From: Turnera subulata
Taxonomy: Eukaryota > Streptophyta > Magnoliopsida > Malpighiales > Passifloraceae
Length of the DNA: 64,000 bases
Assembly: GCA_028386065.3 (NCBI GenBank)
Contig: JAKUCV010002323.1
Coordinates: forward strand, 25,420-89,419
Direction: 5' to 3'
This document shows, piece by piece, positions 34,268 through 47,759 of the stretch. The translations under genes and the position numbers were made by a program. Position 1 is the stretch's first letter. Each line of letters opens with the position of its first letter. The notes beneath the pieces were generated by a model, which worked only from the letters and a program-made list of their open reading frames with translations, searched no databases and was not told the DNA's origin.

Positions 34268-37200
34268 TTATCTTTCTTGTCTGCTCTCTTTCTCTTTAAG
34301 AACATCGTTAGCACGCACATACATCGTTGGAACAGGATTTACTTGCAGATACTTGGACAAATTAATGAAAACCAACAAGATTTTCTCAAGAAGCCATGTG
34401 TGAGTGTGTGTACGTACCTTGTGGTTTGGATGAGGAATGTCTATTTGAGGGATGCGAGAAATCTTGGGCCAATCTTCCCCTTCCCCTCTTTGACACCTCC
34501 TTTGCAGCTCAGGACATCTGAAGATTTCTAGATAGGAAAGGGATGAGGGCAACCCCTCTTCCGGGATGCATTGGAGCGCCGGGCAGTCCAATATTGTCAA
34601 TTCTTGGAGAGAGGTGAGATGGTGAAGCCCATTGTAATCCAGAGATTTCAGGTTTTCAAGATTCCAGATGGTAATCTTGGTAAGACTAGAAGGCAAAGAT
34701 ATCCTTCCGGGAAAGCATTCCACTTCTTGGACACAAGATAACTTGAAGGATGAAAGAGAAGAGAGCTTATCCAAACCCCAAGACAAGAGAAGAATGCTGC
34801 AATCCCAAATGTCAAGCTTTTGAATTGTAGAAGCAGCCCCAAGTTGTTCCAGTAGTTCATGTCCTTGATAGTCAACTAGAGTCAGCTCAACAAGGGATGG
34901 GAGAGAAAGGCGGTTGGGAAAGGTCAGCTTGGGACATCTATGTAGTCTCAAATCAACAAGGGATGGGAGGAACAGGTGATTCACCCTCCTCAATTCACGA
35001 CAGAAGACAAGTTTTAGATGCTCCAGAACAGGGAATGCCCTCCTCCTGCTGCCTTGTCTCTCATCATCAGCATCAGATATCCATTCCTCCCATCGTGGCA
35101 TGTTTTCAATCCTTAGACGTTTGAGGGATTGAAATGGTTGGATTGACTTGCCACTCCCACCACCGTAGAACTCAGCCCCCACTGATACTACACAATCAAA
35201 CTGCTCTATCGAAAGTGTTTCTAAGAATGGCAACTGTCCAACCGGCGGCAAGTAAGTGCAGTGTTTGCATCCCCAAAGAACCAAACTCACAAGGTTGGAA
35301 TAGGAGGAGTCCCCCACCCAATTCGGAAAACTGTTACCCCTAAATCCGTAAATCATAATGCTCTTCACATTTACGTGAGGCTGCAGATGCTGTAGTAGTA
35401 TGCTTACGTCAAGTGAACCGTCTGAGGAGTCAAGATCAACATCATCATTATCCTGCCAATAATAGGACAATTCCTGTAATCCCTTCTTCTCTTTTAAATT
35501 GGCCTTCAATCCATCTTGCTCTTCCACAATCTTCTCAAGATTTTTAAGACTTAATTCTCCTTGTAAGTTCCGGAGCTCCCCTAAGTCTCTAAGCCCAGAC
35601 CCTCGTTGTTGTTCACCCACAAAGAAGTCTGTTAAATTCTGGAGCTTCACTAGTTTGTCCATCTGTACTGGCATATATTTCAATCTAGTATACCTAATAT
35701 CAAGATGACACAAGTTGGTTAAATCCATCATCCTGTCTGGAAGCTCAGCAAGTCTCCAACACGAACGCAATTTTAAAGTCTGCAAATTGTAGAGGCCACA
35801 TAAAGATTCAGGAAGCTGTTGGATTGGTGTTTGATAAAGCTCTAGATGCCTCAACTCCTTCAAATTGCCTATTGAATCAGGCAACAAAGTAAGTTTTTTG
35901 CACTCGTTCAGGATCAGTGTTTGCAAGTAACATAAACTTGCCACATCTTCTGGCAAACTTTGCATGGATGACCCACTCAGTCGCATAAACCGCAAGTACT
36001 TCAAAGTTCCAACCAATATCGACAAGATGCTTCCTGCATCATTATCCTCCTTCACAAAGGAAAAATCCAGCACCCGCAAGCGCCCCAGTCTAGACAAAAA
36101 ATTGAGAGATTGACCAGGCTGACCAGCCACCCAATATATCAAAGTCCGTAACTTCCTTGCTTCGCATAGACTCTTCAATTGCTCAAGTGGATTAGATCCA
36201 TCTTGTATATAAAACAAATGACGAGTCCTTCCACTAGCTTCTGTCTTAGCAACATCATCCATGTTGTAGAAAAACTCCCCTGCTATAGATTTTGCCAAGT
36301 CATTGACCAGATCATGCATAACAAATATTCTTTCGCCATCATATCTAGCTTCTTGACAAATAAAAAATGACCTGCGTGCAAGTTCTTCAAAATACTCACT
36401 ACCAATCTCTTCCATATCTTTCCTTTTATCGGTTTGGACAATGAATCCTTCTGCCATCCATAAGAGCACCAACTTTTCCTTTTGAAATTCAAAGTCCTTT
36501 GGAAAGACAGCACAATAAGCAAAACATTGCTTGAGATGGGAGGGAAGATAATGGTAGCTCAATCTCAAAGCCGGAATAATGTTTCCATTGTGCTATCCCA
36601 CATATTGCTCTTTAATATTGCTTCCCAGCCTCTAGCATTTTTCTTACGAGAGAGTAAACTTCCAAGGGTTCTTGCAGCCAAAGGCAGGCCTTTGCACTTC
36701 CTTGCAATATTTTTCCCAATTTCTTCCAATTCTCCACATGAATCAGCAATGCCACCATCAAAAGCATGTTCTGCAAACAATTTCCAACAATCATCTTCAT
36801 TTAATACTTCTAAGTGGTGGGTTGGAGCTGAAGACATGGCTAACGCCACTTGTTCACTTCGTGTAGTAATGAGGACTTTACTTCCTTGTGTCGCAGATGA
36901 GAGTGGCGCCAGCAAACGTCTCCAATCAGCATGTTCATTCCATATGTCATCCAAAACAAGCAAAACCCTCTCTCCTCTTAGTTTCTCCTCTAGCATAATT
37001 TGCAGTTGATTGGGAGTTGATGAATCACAATTGGATACACCAATTTCTTTGAGAATATTCTTAGTCACCTTGAAAATATCAGACTCTTCGGAAACACAAA
37101 CCCATACTCTAAGTTTATCAAACTGTTGTTTCACTTGATTATCATTGTAAACAAGTTGTGCAAGTGTGGTTTTTCCTACCCCGCCCATTCCGACTATAGG

Positions 37201-37815
37201 AATCACATCCAAACGTTTCCCTTTTGCATCATCGGACAACAACAATCGTATTATAGCTTCCTTATCGTTGTCCCTGCCATAAACAACAGGATCAACCAAC
37301 AGAGAAGTGGTTGTTCTTTCTTGAGATGATGTTGATGAATCAAGTTTTTTCCCAACTTGCGCCACTAAACCAAGTGTACTTGTTTGCTGCAACAAGTCTT
37401 CTACTCCATCAAAGATCTCTTCCAGTCTTGGCTGCATCTCTCCCATTCCCTTCTTACATGGATTAAAAGAAGAGAGAAAGTTTCTCACCTGATCTGAGCA
37501 GGTTTTTGGACTTCTTTCTTCCACTTCCATTTGATGAGCTCTGTAGGCAATCTCGTCCAAGAAGTCATCAGTTTCATAAGCAATTTCTTTGAGGTCGTCC
37601 AACCAGTTCTTCACAGCTGGCGAAGTAATCTGCTTCTCCTCAGCATCTGCGAGCAGCCCATTGACAGTGTTCATTCTGGTTTTCAACTTCTTCAGCAGCT
37701 TATCATCGAGCTTTCGCTGCTTGAAAAAGTTCACAACCTCTTGAGAAGCCATCTTTTCAAATAAGACATTAAAGACAGCAGACACAACAGCTCCTGCTAC
37801 CAAAGCCTCGGCCAT
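34268..37815 (-). pseudogene. NLR-3: CC-NB-ARC-LRR gene with a single frameshift in the NB-ARC
   Basis: The start is ATG 37815-37813 (MAEALVAGAVV). The first frame encodes the coiled coil (YETDDFLDEIAYRA), GMGGVGKTT, LLVLDDIW, GSKVLITTRS and GLPLA and stops at 36565 (416 aa). One T is missing near 36594: TGGGATAGCACAATGG, where the expected reading is W-D-M-H-N. The second frame is fully open to 34268 and holds CFAYCAVFP, MHD and all LRRs to RRCQRGEGEDWPKISRIPQ. The ending IPHPNHK meets an AAG|GTACGT donor, so the following residues may be intronic. Restored length would be near 1180 aa, like NLR-4. This is the least damaged broken copy; a sequencing error is possible. It has only two LPDSIG-type LRR units. 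Confidence 0.88.
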
Positions 37816-37846
37816 GACTACCTTTTTTTTTTTTCCAGAAAATAGT

Positions 37847-37921
37847 CTGTTTCGAATGAGAAAAGAACAGGTTTCAAACACAATCAAACAGACAACAGAG
37901 CTTACAGGAAGGTTTTCTTAC
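37847..37921 (-). other. 5'-UTR intron of NLR-3
   Basis: On the minus strand the leader reads CTTCAG|GTAAGAAAAC ... ATTCGAAACAG|ACTATTTTC, a 75-bp intron ending about 31 bp before the start codon. NLR-4 has the same arrangement at 58676-58760. Confidence 0.5.
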
Positions 37922-39279
37922 CTGAAGCACAATTATTCTCGCTGGAGCATTGTAAAGGAAGGTACTTAATTTTCTGGGTGTGTTCAGTGTAGGGGGAGGC
38001 TTAACCTGGGAAGTATACATGGAATTACTCGATCGTTATTAATTATTTATGATGTCTCCATTTGTTTTCCAAATGGATGCATAATCAATATCATATATGT
38101 AAGGTGGTGGATGCATAACTAATTTACAAAAGTGTTATATTCCCGAACAAATATACTTAATTAGAAGAATGTTTAATTAATAGACAAAAAGATTGTATAT
38201 TCTCATTCTGATATGCTCAAACAAAGACAAAAGAAACAAAAAGTAGAATAAGAAAATTGTTCTTGTTGGACTGGGTGGCAAGAATGAAATATTTAATCAG
38301 TGGTGGTAGCCTGGTAGGTAACAATGGGTTTCAAGTAGTCACATTGGGTCACTAATTATGCAATATATTTTATTACTCATTAGCCTTTCTTTCAACCGAA
38401 AGATCAATGTTTATTGTGTTACTGAAGAGAATGTGGCTGCGTATCTGACGCTCTATCTGAATCTGGTGTCAATTGCTCACGCTTTATAAAAATGCCTGTA
38501 GGGCTCTCCCAGAAAATGCTCGGAAAACAACACATTCTCGCTTGATGTTTGTCTGATTTTATTCAGAACAGAAAGCACACTTTTGTAACAATAATGAATA
38601 TATGGAGGAACCAAATGATAATATGGAATTCGATAGTTAAAACATATATATACCTGAGCCAGTACAATGTCTTGACTCTTGACCACTTTTTACTTCACAA
38701 AGAAGGTCTCCGAAATGAACTCTCGTCTGCCGACTGAACGGAAAACCTGCAGTAGTAACAGTAGTTGGACTACTGCAGTGCAACTGTTGCAATGGTAATA
38801 AAAGAAACACATTTGCTTGAGGATGCCCTCTATATCTCCAATGCCTGTACCTGTTTTTAGGGAGGTGGAAGAATCAATAGTCCTAGGACAAGACGATTTG
38901 CAGGCTGCAAGGCACATGTATCTTGTTAATACATACATGGTATGTTTTTTTCTTTTTGGTTGGGTCATTTCATCAAACATTTGAAGAAAAGAAAACCAAT
39001 TGACTCCCAATCTATTCTTCTCATTCAGTCCTCTTGGAACGGTATTACTAATTACTTAACAGCCTCAAACGCAATAAGGGATCTATCGATATATGTATAT
39101 TCCCAGCAACAATTTCTTAAAAAGAACAGAAGTACTTGTCCTTGGATTATTGAATGGATTGAAACAAATAAAAGCATAAATAAACTAATATCAACACGGG
39201 CACTACTGCTCTTGGTTGTTCTACCCGTGATTTTTTACTGCATATTTTTAAGAAGACTAACCTCATGAAGAACAATGTC
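37922..39279. other. NLR-3 upstream region and spacer
   Basis: An ATAAATA box is at 38044-38050. 38130-38410 matches 16975-17220 and 58985-59275 (shared NLR upstream block). 38515-38590 is a stub of an NLR terminal UTR exon ('aacacattctcgcttgatg'). 38815-38880 matches 32280-32345. A 108-codon plus-strand frame (38942-39268) ends in a hydrophobic segment but has no recognised relative and is not called. Confidence 0.5.
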
Positions 39280-39480
39280 AGGTCTAAATCCGCGTTTAAT
39301 TGGTTCATAGTATGAGGGCCAGGCCAACAGTCAGGCTAAACTTGACGAGTATATTCGCGACTGTGATATTTCAATGAGATTCAGAATGTTGGACTAGTTT
39401 ACTGGAGTCAATCTGATGTTTTTTTTTTTTCCATAATCAACCAGCTTGCAGCTAACCTTGCACGGAGGGGTTAAGCAACT
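39280..39480 (+). pseudogene. Retroelement RNase H-like remnant
   Basis: This degenerate plus-strand sequence ends in a frame reading NQLAANLARRG-stop (39440-39475). That resembles the C-terminus of the RNase H-like (RVT_3) domain common in plant LINE-derived sequences. It is interrupted by a T-run and stops. Assignment rests mainly on this one motif. Confidence 0.35.
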
Positions 39481-39988
39481 TTTATATACCTAGAGTTTAT
39501 TTTTTGTCTCGTTCATAGTTTTCTGGTCTTTTTTATGTACTCTAAGTTTCTCTTTTGTCCCATTTAAATCGTCAGGGTATATAAAAGGAACAAAAATTGA
39601 AACACAGAATAAAGGATAAAAACTTTGGGGTACATAAACGGAATAAATGAGAAACTCCAGTACATAAAAGAGTTTAACCCGTTGATTAATTAATCGTGAA
39701 ATTGAACTTGAATCCACCATGGCTCAAGCAAAACCCACATAAGTTACGGCACCTTGACTTATATAGCTAGGTCGCCACACGACCAGTCTGTGACCAAGAT
39801 TTATTTGATAGCCAGCAGATATGGACCGGGTAGGTGAGTCTGGGGAATTTTATGTGTACAGGAAGATTTGAATCTGAGTCTTTGCTTAAACAGAATCGAA
39901 TTGCTTACCACTTAAACCAAGTAAGTTGCTTACCCCACATTGGTATAATCCCAGTCTTTTAAATTACTTGGATGTATCACTCACACAT
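39481..39988. other. Spacer flanking the big MULE; no gene
   Basis: 39785-39820 and 39830-39955 match the 14.9-15.5 kb and 32.6-32.8 kb spacers, including the SINE-related repeat ('accacttaaaccaa', 'ccccacattgg'). No coding sequence is supported. Confidence 0.5.
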
Positions 39989-40137
39989 TTTCCAATAGGT
40001 AACCCATATTTACACTCCCAGATCAATATTCGCACTCCAATTTCAGTTTGTTTGATAATCAATTGACAAAATTAACCTTGACCTTATTTATCCTCTCGCT
40101 TAATTGTTTTGGCCCCCCAAAAAGTAGTTTTGGCCAC

Positions 40138-40460
40138 TGAAGGATTTCATATACATATACATAGAATAGATAAGAACACTTATCTGTAAGAGTGAAGCAG
40201 AAGCGTTGTCAGGATCGGGAGCCACGGCTTGAATCACTGGTCGGTGGAGACCGTCACAGTGTGTCGGATCGGCCTCCTAGTTTCCATGGTCTAAACCCTA
40301 GAATGCAGTGTGTGCAGGTTATCTCAGTGTTTACACAACACATGTGTATTATACATTCAGTGTATCAGTCTCCCTTTGTGGCGGCTTATATAATGCACTA
40401 GTTGGGCCCAGTTGGGCTTAAGTGAGCACCCCTTATGGGTGGACTCACTATTTTCCAACA
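40138..40460 (-). repeat. 3' LTR (left copy) of decayed Copia
   Basis: 323 bp with TG...CA ends, nearly identical to 49967-50289. The purine-rich tract lies immediately inside it. Confidence 0.9.
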
Positions 40461-41529
40461 TCTCCCACTCACACATAATGAGAGTGCTCATAAACACAAT
40501 CATGAGAAACAAATTCTCATCAGAAACTACAAACATCCATACAGGGAAGTAGAACCGTGCGACCAGCATACAGTGAGAGCTAAATGCTATACATCTGTTA
40601 GGAATATATAGCCTCTCATCCAGAAGAAACCTGCAAGTAGATCAAAAAGTATGCAAGTACCCTAGATCATAAATCACAATAGAAATCTACCGAAGATCTC
40701 TCTTTTAAAGATATATTGTATTCACAATTATAACCGTATGTCATAATTGGTGCACCGGTGAATACAAACTAATGTGATTTCGGTCAATGATCTTCCTCTT
40801 CTCACGATCCCCTTAACTCAACTTAACTTGCTTTTCTAGACATGTCCCGCCAGACCGAATCAGTGTCCATGGTCCTTTGGCAACACACTAAGATAGCAAA
40901 CATTAAGCTGAATCTCAAGTATCTGATCGGAGTCCTGAGGGTACACAATCGAGCCACCATAAAGGCTCTGGGTCTCACACAACAGTAAGCGGAGATTGAA
41001 CTTATGTAAACCCGTTTGGTCGGCAAAACGCACACATGGTATGAAACATGTGCTACAGCATTTTCTCCTTTCCCGTGGAGCGTATGTCTTTCCCATATGG
41101 AATGCTGTACAGATGATGTTTAGACACCATATGTGTCCAAATTTGAGTTCCTAGATCTACACATCAACTTGAACTCACATCTGGCCCACTAAGTAGACTT
41201 GGTGAACGTATTCCACCATTAAAATGACCTTATGTCATTATATAGTCGACATTTATCATTTTAAGCCACAAGCTCTCAAATTATCCGTCTGATAATTTTG
41301 CTTAAAATCTGTCTCATCTCCACTTATCACTAAGATAAGGAGGCGGTTACCCGTGTGAGAGGGCTAACCTCGTGTCTACTTGACATACTTTTAAACAAAA
41401 TAAATGAAGAATGTACATAACATTCATCCACATGTATGTATACAAATCAACTTATTTGATAGCATGAACATTAAGCACAGGTTGTGAACTTGGGGAAAAG
41501 AATAAGCATAAAGTGAAGTACTTAAGCTT
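40461..41529 (-). other. 3' internal non-coding part of decayed Copia
   Basis: This lies between the last recognisable pol residues (about 41540) and the left LTR. Short open frames here (for example 40823-41096, minus strand) show no domain. No other feature is seen. Confidence 0.45.
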
Positions 41530-43620
41530 ACACAATTTTAATACCTAATGTGTTCCACAAACACATCCCAAGGTAAAGGCTTAAACAGTGCATCTAATCA
41601 CTTGTCTTTTATAGACAAATACTTCACTTCACAACCTCGCATACAACAATGCCTTTTGCATGGTTGTATCTGATGTCTACTTATTTGGTGAAACTAACCA
41701 TTCTTGGCGATGGAAATTGCAGCCTCACTGTCATAGTCGACTAATACTAGATCAGTTTTCTATGCATTATCCATCTCACAAATCCAAGAATTTATTCAAC
41801 CAAATAACTTTTACACTGCTGAAGCGAGAGCCATATATTTAGCCTCAATCACTGTCAAGAATACACATGATCATCTCTTACTACTCTATGATATGACGCC
41901 ATCATTTAGTAAGAGCATATATCTAGATGTAGACTTTTCTACCATCTAGATCTTTTCCATGATCAAGGCTTGTGTATTCAACCAAGAAGGACATTTCCTA
42001 ACTTGGTGACAAAATTATAATCAGCAGACTTCTATAGACATCCCATGATCCTTTTTAACTGCTTGTAATGTGCTATGCCTACGTCGGATTGACATCTATC
42101 CGTTAAGCCATTTGCTTAACCAATATCTAGTCTATCATACACCATAGTGTACAACAAACTTCCGACTGCGCTCCGTTATGGAACTTGGCTTATTCATCAC
42201 TCCCATCTGGAGTCTTGGGACACATGTTTTCTCAAAGTATGGCATTTACTAATAGGAGTTTAGATATGGTTACTTTGATGCATATTGTATTATTCCAAAC
42301 CTTTATTAGTGTAATTCTCTTACGAGAAATACAATAATTTCTTGAAACAATATCTTGAAATCTTAATTTCAAGGTTATATGCAATCTTTATCCATATCAT
42401 CTATCTCGATTGAGATGACAACTAGGTTCTCTACCTTGTCGATTAAACTCCATATCATTTCTAGCTATAAGTATGCCATATACATACTATATGTAAATTG
42501 CAAACTTACTTGGTACATGCCTTGAGGATTAGAAGACCAATATAGACTTCAAAGTCTACAAACTAAGTGTTTGTGGTCCTCTTCAATGAAACACAATCTG
42601 TTTCATTCTATCTCCATTGAGAAAGGCATTATTACATCCGTTTGACGTAATCCAAGATTTAAGTTTGAAATAATAGCTAGAAACGTCCATATATAGGTAA
42701 AACTCACAGAAATCGAGATTGACTCTTGTAATCTATCTCTTTCTGTGATGTACTTTTTACCTATTAGTTGAGTCTTAAATTTCTCAACTATGCCACCAGC
42801 CTTAAGTTTATTTTTGAAAACACATTTGTTCCCAATAGCATTATGTCCTTCAATGAGATCAACTAGTTCTTAAACTTTATTGACTCTCATTGACACCTTT
42901 TCTTCAAGTGCCTTTGTCCAAATCCTTAGAAGGATTTTGAGGAAGCCTCTTATAGGCTTATCTTGTAGGAATATCATAAAAGACCCATTATCTTTGATGT
43001 CAAATCATCAATGACAATCTTTTATGAGAATCACACTTAATTATGATTCAGTTATGTTGTTCCCATTTGGATCAACATGGCTCCCACTAGGATTAAAACG
43101 CTAATCTCGCTCCCACTTAGAACGAGATCTATCTTTATCGCTCCCACTTGGAACAACAAGATTACTTTTATTCGGACTTGATGATGAGGAAGTTTATTGA
43201 TGAGAAACTAATTCATCATCTGTAAAAATCCTCCCACTCGAATAAAGTAATCCTTGCACGTCTTAATCCTCTTCCTCAAATAAAGATAGGCCTTAACCTA
43301 CCTCACCCTTCTTAGGAAACTCAATCACTAAGAATGTAACATCTGTTGGTTTAATCTCAGTTACACTCCCACTGTTCTGTTGACTTATAAACATATAACC
43401 TTAGAGGTTAGTAAGTATCTCATAAGACACTTGTCTTCCTCTGAAGGCACATCTTGCCAGCTAGAGAGGAATAATGTTTATAAGTAGCATAACTTCCAAG
43501 GTTACTAAAACACTTGGTGGGAAGCATTCTACTCAACAACATATGTAAAGTAGTTGTAACTGACAATGTAGGCATACTGTTAAGTATATAGGCAGCAACC
43601 AATTAAATATTACCCATGTG
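41530..43620 (-). pseudogene. Copia pol remnants (integrase, reverse transcriptase, RNase H)
   Basis: Read on the minus strand with many frameshifts and stops. Integrase-like AAYILNSMPTLSV lies at about 43560-43600. A Copia reverse-transcriptase start (DLIEGHNAIGNKCVFKNK, then GGIVEKFKTQL) lies at about 42720-42870, followed by HLVCRL at about 42555. A pol C-terminal piece, FKPLPWDVFVEHIR, lies at about 41548-41592. No stretch could make a working enzyme. The order integrase then reverse transcriptase is diagnostic for Copia. Confidence 0.75.
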
Positions 43621-45229
43621 GCAATAAGGTTTGCGCCCTCGTTTACTTAACCGTTACAGAAGCATTCCATCATGTCACTCTATAACACATTTTGTCATAG
43701 ATTGTTAGGAATAGTCAACCAATGCACTATATCCTTTCATCACATGCCCAACTGATTGGATCGACAAAACGATCACAATTAACGTGAAGATCTTGTATCT
43801 TCATATCTAGATAATTTTCTATTAAGCTCATATAGCTTTAGAAACAACTTAATGCCTCAAAAATAGAAAATTAAACAGATATAATTGGGCATAATGAATA
43901 AAATGATGAATTACATGCTTTTGCCTAGTCCAAACGTGAATGGACCCGCAGATGTCCAGGTGGACAAATAACAATGAAGAGTTGGCTTCAATCACTTTAC
44001 CGGATGGTCAATAATCAGCTAGATAACACTCACAAGCAGACAATTCTACTTGTATAATGCTTGGAAGCAAACATTATTTGCTAACCTTGGCATTCTCTAT
44101 TGGTCCGTATGACCAAATCTAGCATTATTCGGTAATAAGACTAAAGCCATATAAAATTGAACCAGAATCAATTTTATAATTTGTCATGAAAGCATGTATG
44201 GTTCCTAAAACCAAGACATGTCAGAAAAGACTTCTATCATGTAAGATCACATCTCATATATTACACAAGACTAACTTGTATGATATGAGTATTTAAGCAA
44301 CACCTTATTGTTGCTACTTACATGTCAAAACGTTTAATCTCCATGTGAGACTTAACATTGATCAGGTATCACTTCTCTATACAATATAATGTGTGACTAC
44401 TGAGTCTATAATTCACTAAGAATTATATCAGTTACACACAAAATAAAACTACCGCAAACACAAAGTTTGCTAACTCATGCAAAGTAAAGTATCAATTCGT
44501 ACTATCCAATTTCATCATTGGAAAATGACCCTTTTGGTCATCATTGCAACACTTTTATTGCAACAGTACTTTGCATTGTATGGTTTGTCGTACTGATCTG
44601 TCTTCAACTTTCATGACTACATTGATGATCACATGAGCACTTTTGCTCTACCAGCACATACTGGAATACTAAATTCCAAATTTTATGATTATCGCCATTA
44701 AGCATCAACATTTTGTTGAGCTATGCGGCAATACACATGAAGCAGTAATAAAATACACAAAAGGATCACACTTAAGGTATAATGTTCAACATATATACAT
44801 ATATAATGCTAAGCTTCGATTGGCTAAGTTAATAATCACATACATAACTCGGAGTCGAAAGTTCACTATGTTCCCAGTCATCGTCCTAAAGTTGAATGCA
44901 TAATGAAAATTAATTTAACCAATAACACAGCTAAGCATTAATCATGCTCCAGACAACATATTTGTCAAGCACAATTTTATAATCCCATGTGGATTATAAG
45001 TCGAACAACCCAACAATGTTAAACTAATTAACATGTGATGCTAAACTAAAAAGCAACTAGTTCATAATGTTAAACCAATTAACATTAAAGCAGGTAATCG
45101 TGTATTACTCATGCTTGAACCATTGGGTAAATATTTCTCATGCCAAATACACAAAGAAAATGGTCTAGAAATATTTGGATTGTATTTTATTAGTGATAAA
45201 ACATAAATACAAAATTTATGTGAAGAGAA
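43621..45229 (-). other. Further decayed Copia interior; nothing definable
   Basis: AT-rich, stop-ridden sequence upstream of the integrase remnant, where gag and protease would be expected. No zinc knuckle or protease motif could be recognised. Confidence 0.4.
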
Positions 45230-46014
45230 TTAGTCCATATGACTAATTTCTTTAACTGGATCTATTAAGAAAAATATTAGAACCCTTCATAATTTTATTC
45301 TAAGCCGTATGCCATAGAATAAAATTTAATTAGACCATATGTCTAACATGGACAAATTTTACTAAGATCATGAGATATAAAAATAAAATTTAATTAGACC
45401 GTGTGTCTAAAAATTTATTTTTATTGACCATCTCTTCTAAAAATATAATAGTACTAGACTTTTGTCTCGATTAATTTTATTTTATTTAGGCCATAACCCC
45501 ATAAAATAAAATTTACCTAGACCATATGAGACGCCCCGACCCGTCTTTACCGTACACGGTAAACACGTGCCGGAACTGTGACAACCCAATCAAAAGCAGA
45601 CCAGCATACAGTGTATACAACAAATATTCGGGCTCGACAGCCCATAATAAAATCAACAATGAAATCTCAACCAGCCCAATGGCCCAACATTAGTAAAAAC
45701 ATGCACAGCGGAAGACTTTAAATAACTCACTAACACTGTATACGACACATGCAAACTACGGATCCAAGCCTGTCCAAGGGATAACGCCGCAGCCTGTCTG
45801 GAATGCAACAAACCTGTACATGAAACAACTCATCCTACGGGATGAAAGCCCGCAGGTGAGGGGTGAGTCCGAAGTGCTCACGACAATGGAAAGACCATCA
45901 ATATGGACACTAAAGTTACTCAAGGCCAAAAACAATCAAAAACCGACCAAAAGACTCAACAAAATCCAATTATCCAATTTTATCTTTCCGGGCCCCGTCA
46001 CGGATAAGCTAGGG

Positions 46015-46385
46015 TCGTACCAGGTTATCAACCTGTTCCTGGTGCCAGATCAAAAAGAACCCGGGATCAACATCCCAATATCAAACTCAGGGATCAACAT
46101 CCCAATCAAACCGGCATCAACATGCCCATCACAAGTAACCCAGATCATGGCACCACAAAACAGTCACAAACCATCCGGTCGTACCTCTACTTACCACGTG
46201 ACAATTACATTACCGTCATCAAAAACCAAACTCAGGGATCGACATCCCTAACCAAAATACCAAGGATCGACATCCTTGTCACTATTCATTAATTATACCA
46301 TTATACTTATTCCAAAAGACACAGAAAATCATCACGGGATAAACATCCCAAAAATACCAAATAAGCACCGGGATAAACATCCCGA
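46015..46385. repeat. Array of eight GGGAT-N(4)-ATCCC type hairpins
   Basis: Short inverted repeats occur at about 46022 (CAGGT/ACCTG), 46063-46076, 46090-46103, 46113-46127 (GGCAT/ATGCC), 46235-46248, 46262-46277 (AAGGAT/ATCCTT), 46336-46349 and 46369-46383. The usual form is GGGAT, loop CAAC, CGAC or AAAC, then ATCCC. Where the left arm changes the right arm changes to match. The array lies in the non-coding nested LTR. Confidence 0.7.
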
Positions 46386-47759
46386 GCCAAAACACAACAT
46401 AAGCACAGCATCCAACAATGCAACAACACCAAATACAATAACCGAGTAATAAGGCACATATTGAAGGAAATCCATCCTCACCTTGGCCGATTACTCAATT
46501 CCGGAAAATAATGTCCGGTCCGACGCCGGCTCCTCGGGAAACTGCCCGATACCCAAACCTATACATCAAAACAACACATACTCACATAAATGCACATATT
46601 CGGTATGCTATGATGCCAATACTACGAAATTACCCATCCCGGTTTTACTCGATATTATTATCATTAATCGAAAATATTTAACCATACGTATATCCGAATA
46701 TAATTTCGGTACTATATTTTAATTAAAATTCTATTCAAAATACTTCATAAAATAAGTATAATTCCAAAATAATAATCATCATATTTTTCCAGAAAAATAA
46801 TAAGCTATTTATAATTTCTAGAAAATATTTATATAGTATTTATCTTTTTCTAAGTATATATAATAATATTTTCCAACATAAAATATAATTACCTTTAATT
46901 TCTAAAATACATATTTATATAATTTCCATAATCATAATTTTCCAGACGAAATAGTATGCATGCTAAATTTACAGATATTATCTTCAAGGTATATATATAT
47001 TTTTTTCCAATTTAATAATAGTTTCCAAAACAAAACTTAATTATTTATCAAAGTAGATATGTTTATATTTTAATAAAAATACCAGAGTTAAATTGGCCAC
47101 AATTTTCTCAAAATAACTATATAATTTTTTTTCCAAAATTTATTTTCCAGATTATGTATAAATAGGTATATATATATAAATTGTTTTCGTTTTTTTTTAA
47201 TTAAATGAACTGGGCCGAATAGTGTAGCCCAGGTCACTGCATAGACCCAGCCCAACCCCAAGAGGAGTCCAGGTGCAGGCCTATGCAGTTGGCCCAAAGC
47301 CCACCAGCCCAAGCCTATATCCCAAGCCCAAATTATCAGCCCAACCAAATTACTGGGTCAAACCCATCCCAACGGGTCGACCCACTTGTGGAAACGGGTC
47401 GCTCATAACCCGTTGCTCACCTCGGCGGGTCACGGGTAAAGGCGGCTGCGGATCGCGGCAGCGGCGGCTGAGGGGCGTGGCGACGAGGCGAGGGTGGCGG
47501 TGGCGTCGCACTGCAGCTGCGGTGGTCGTCCCAGGCGAAGGAGGAGGGCGGCGTTGGTGCTATGGCAGGAGGAGGGACGGGTCCGGCGGTGAAGAGGACG
47601 TCGGGTCGAGCTCCAGGGCGTTGACGACGGCTCTGCGATGGCGGCTGGTGTCGTCCTCAGGTCGCGCGCGCGAGGAGGGAGGAACTGGGGAGGTCGGTGC
47701 GTCGGGGAAGAAACGACGAGGCGGCGTGGAGGCGCACGAGGTGGCGGCGGCCGGTGCAG

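Noticed and set aside
38942..39268. 108-codon plus-strand frame with a hydrophobic C-terminus; considered as organelle-derived sequence
   Set aside because: No organellar or nuclear protein was recognised and there is no supporting context.
45820..46251. 143-codon plus-strand frame in the nested LTR
   Set aside because: It overlaps the hairpin array and has no domain; the apparent short peptide repeats come from the DNA repeats.
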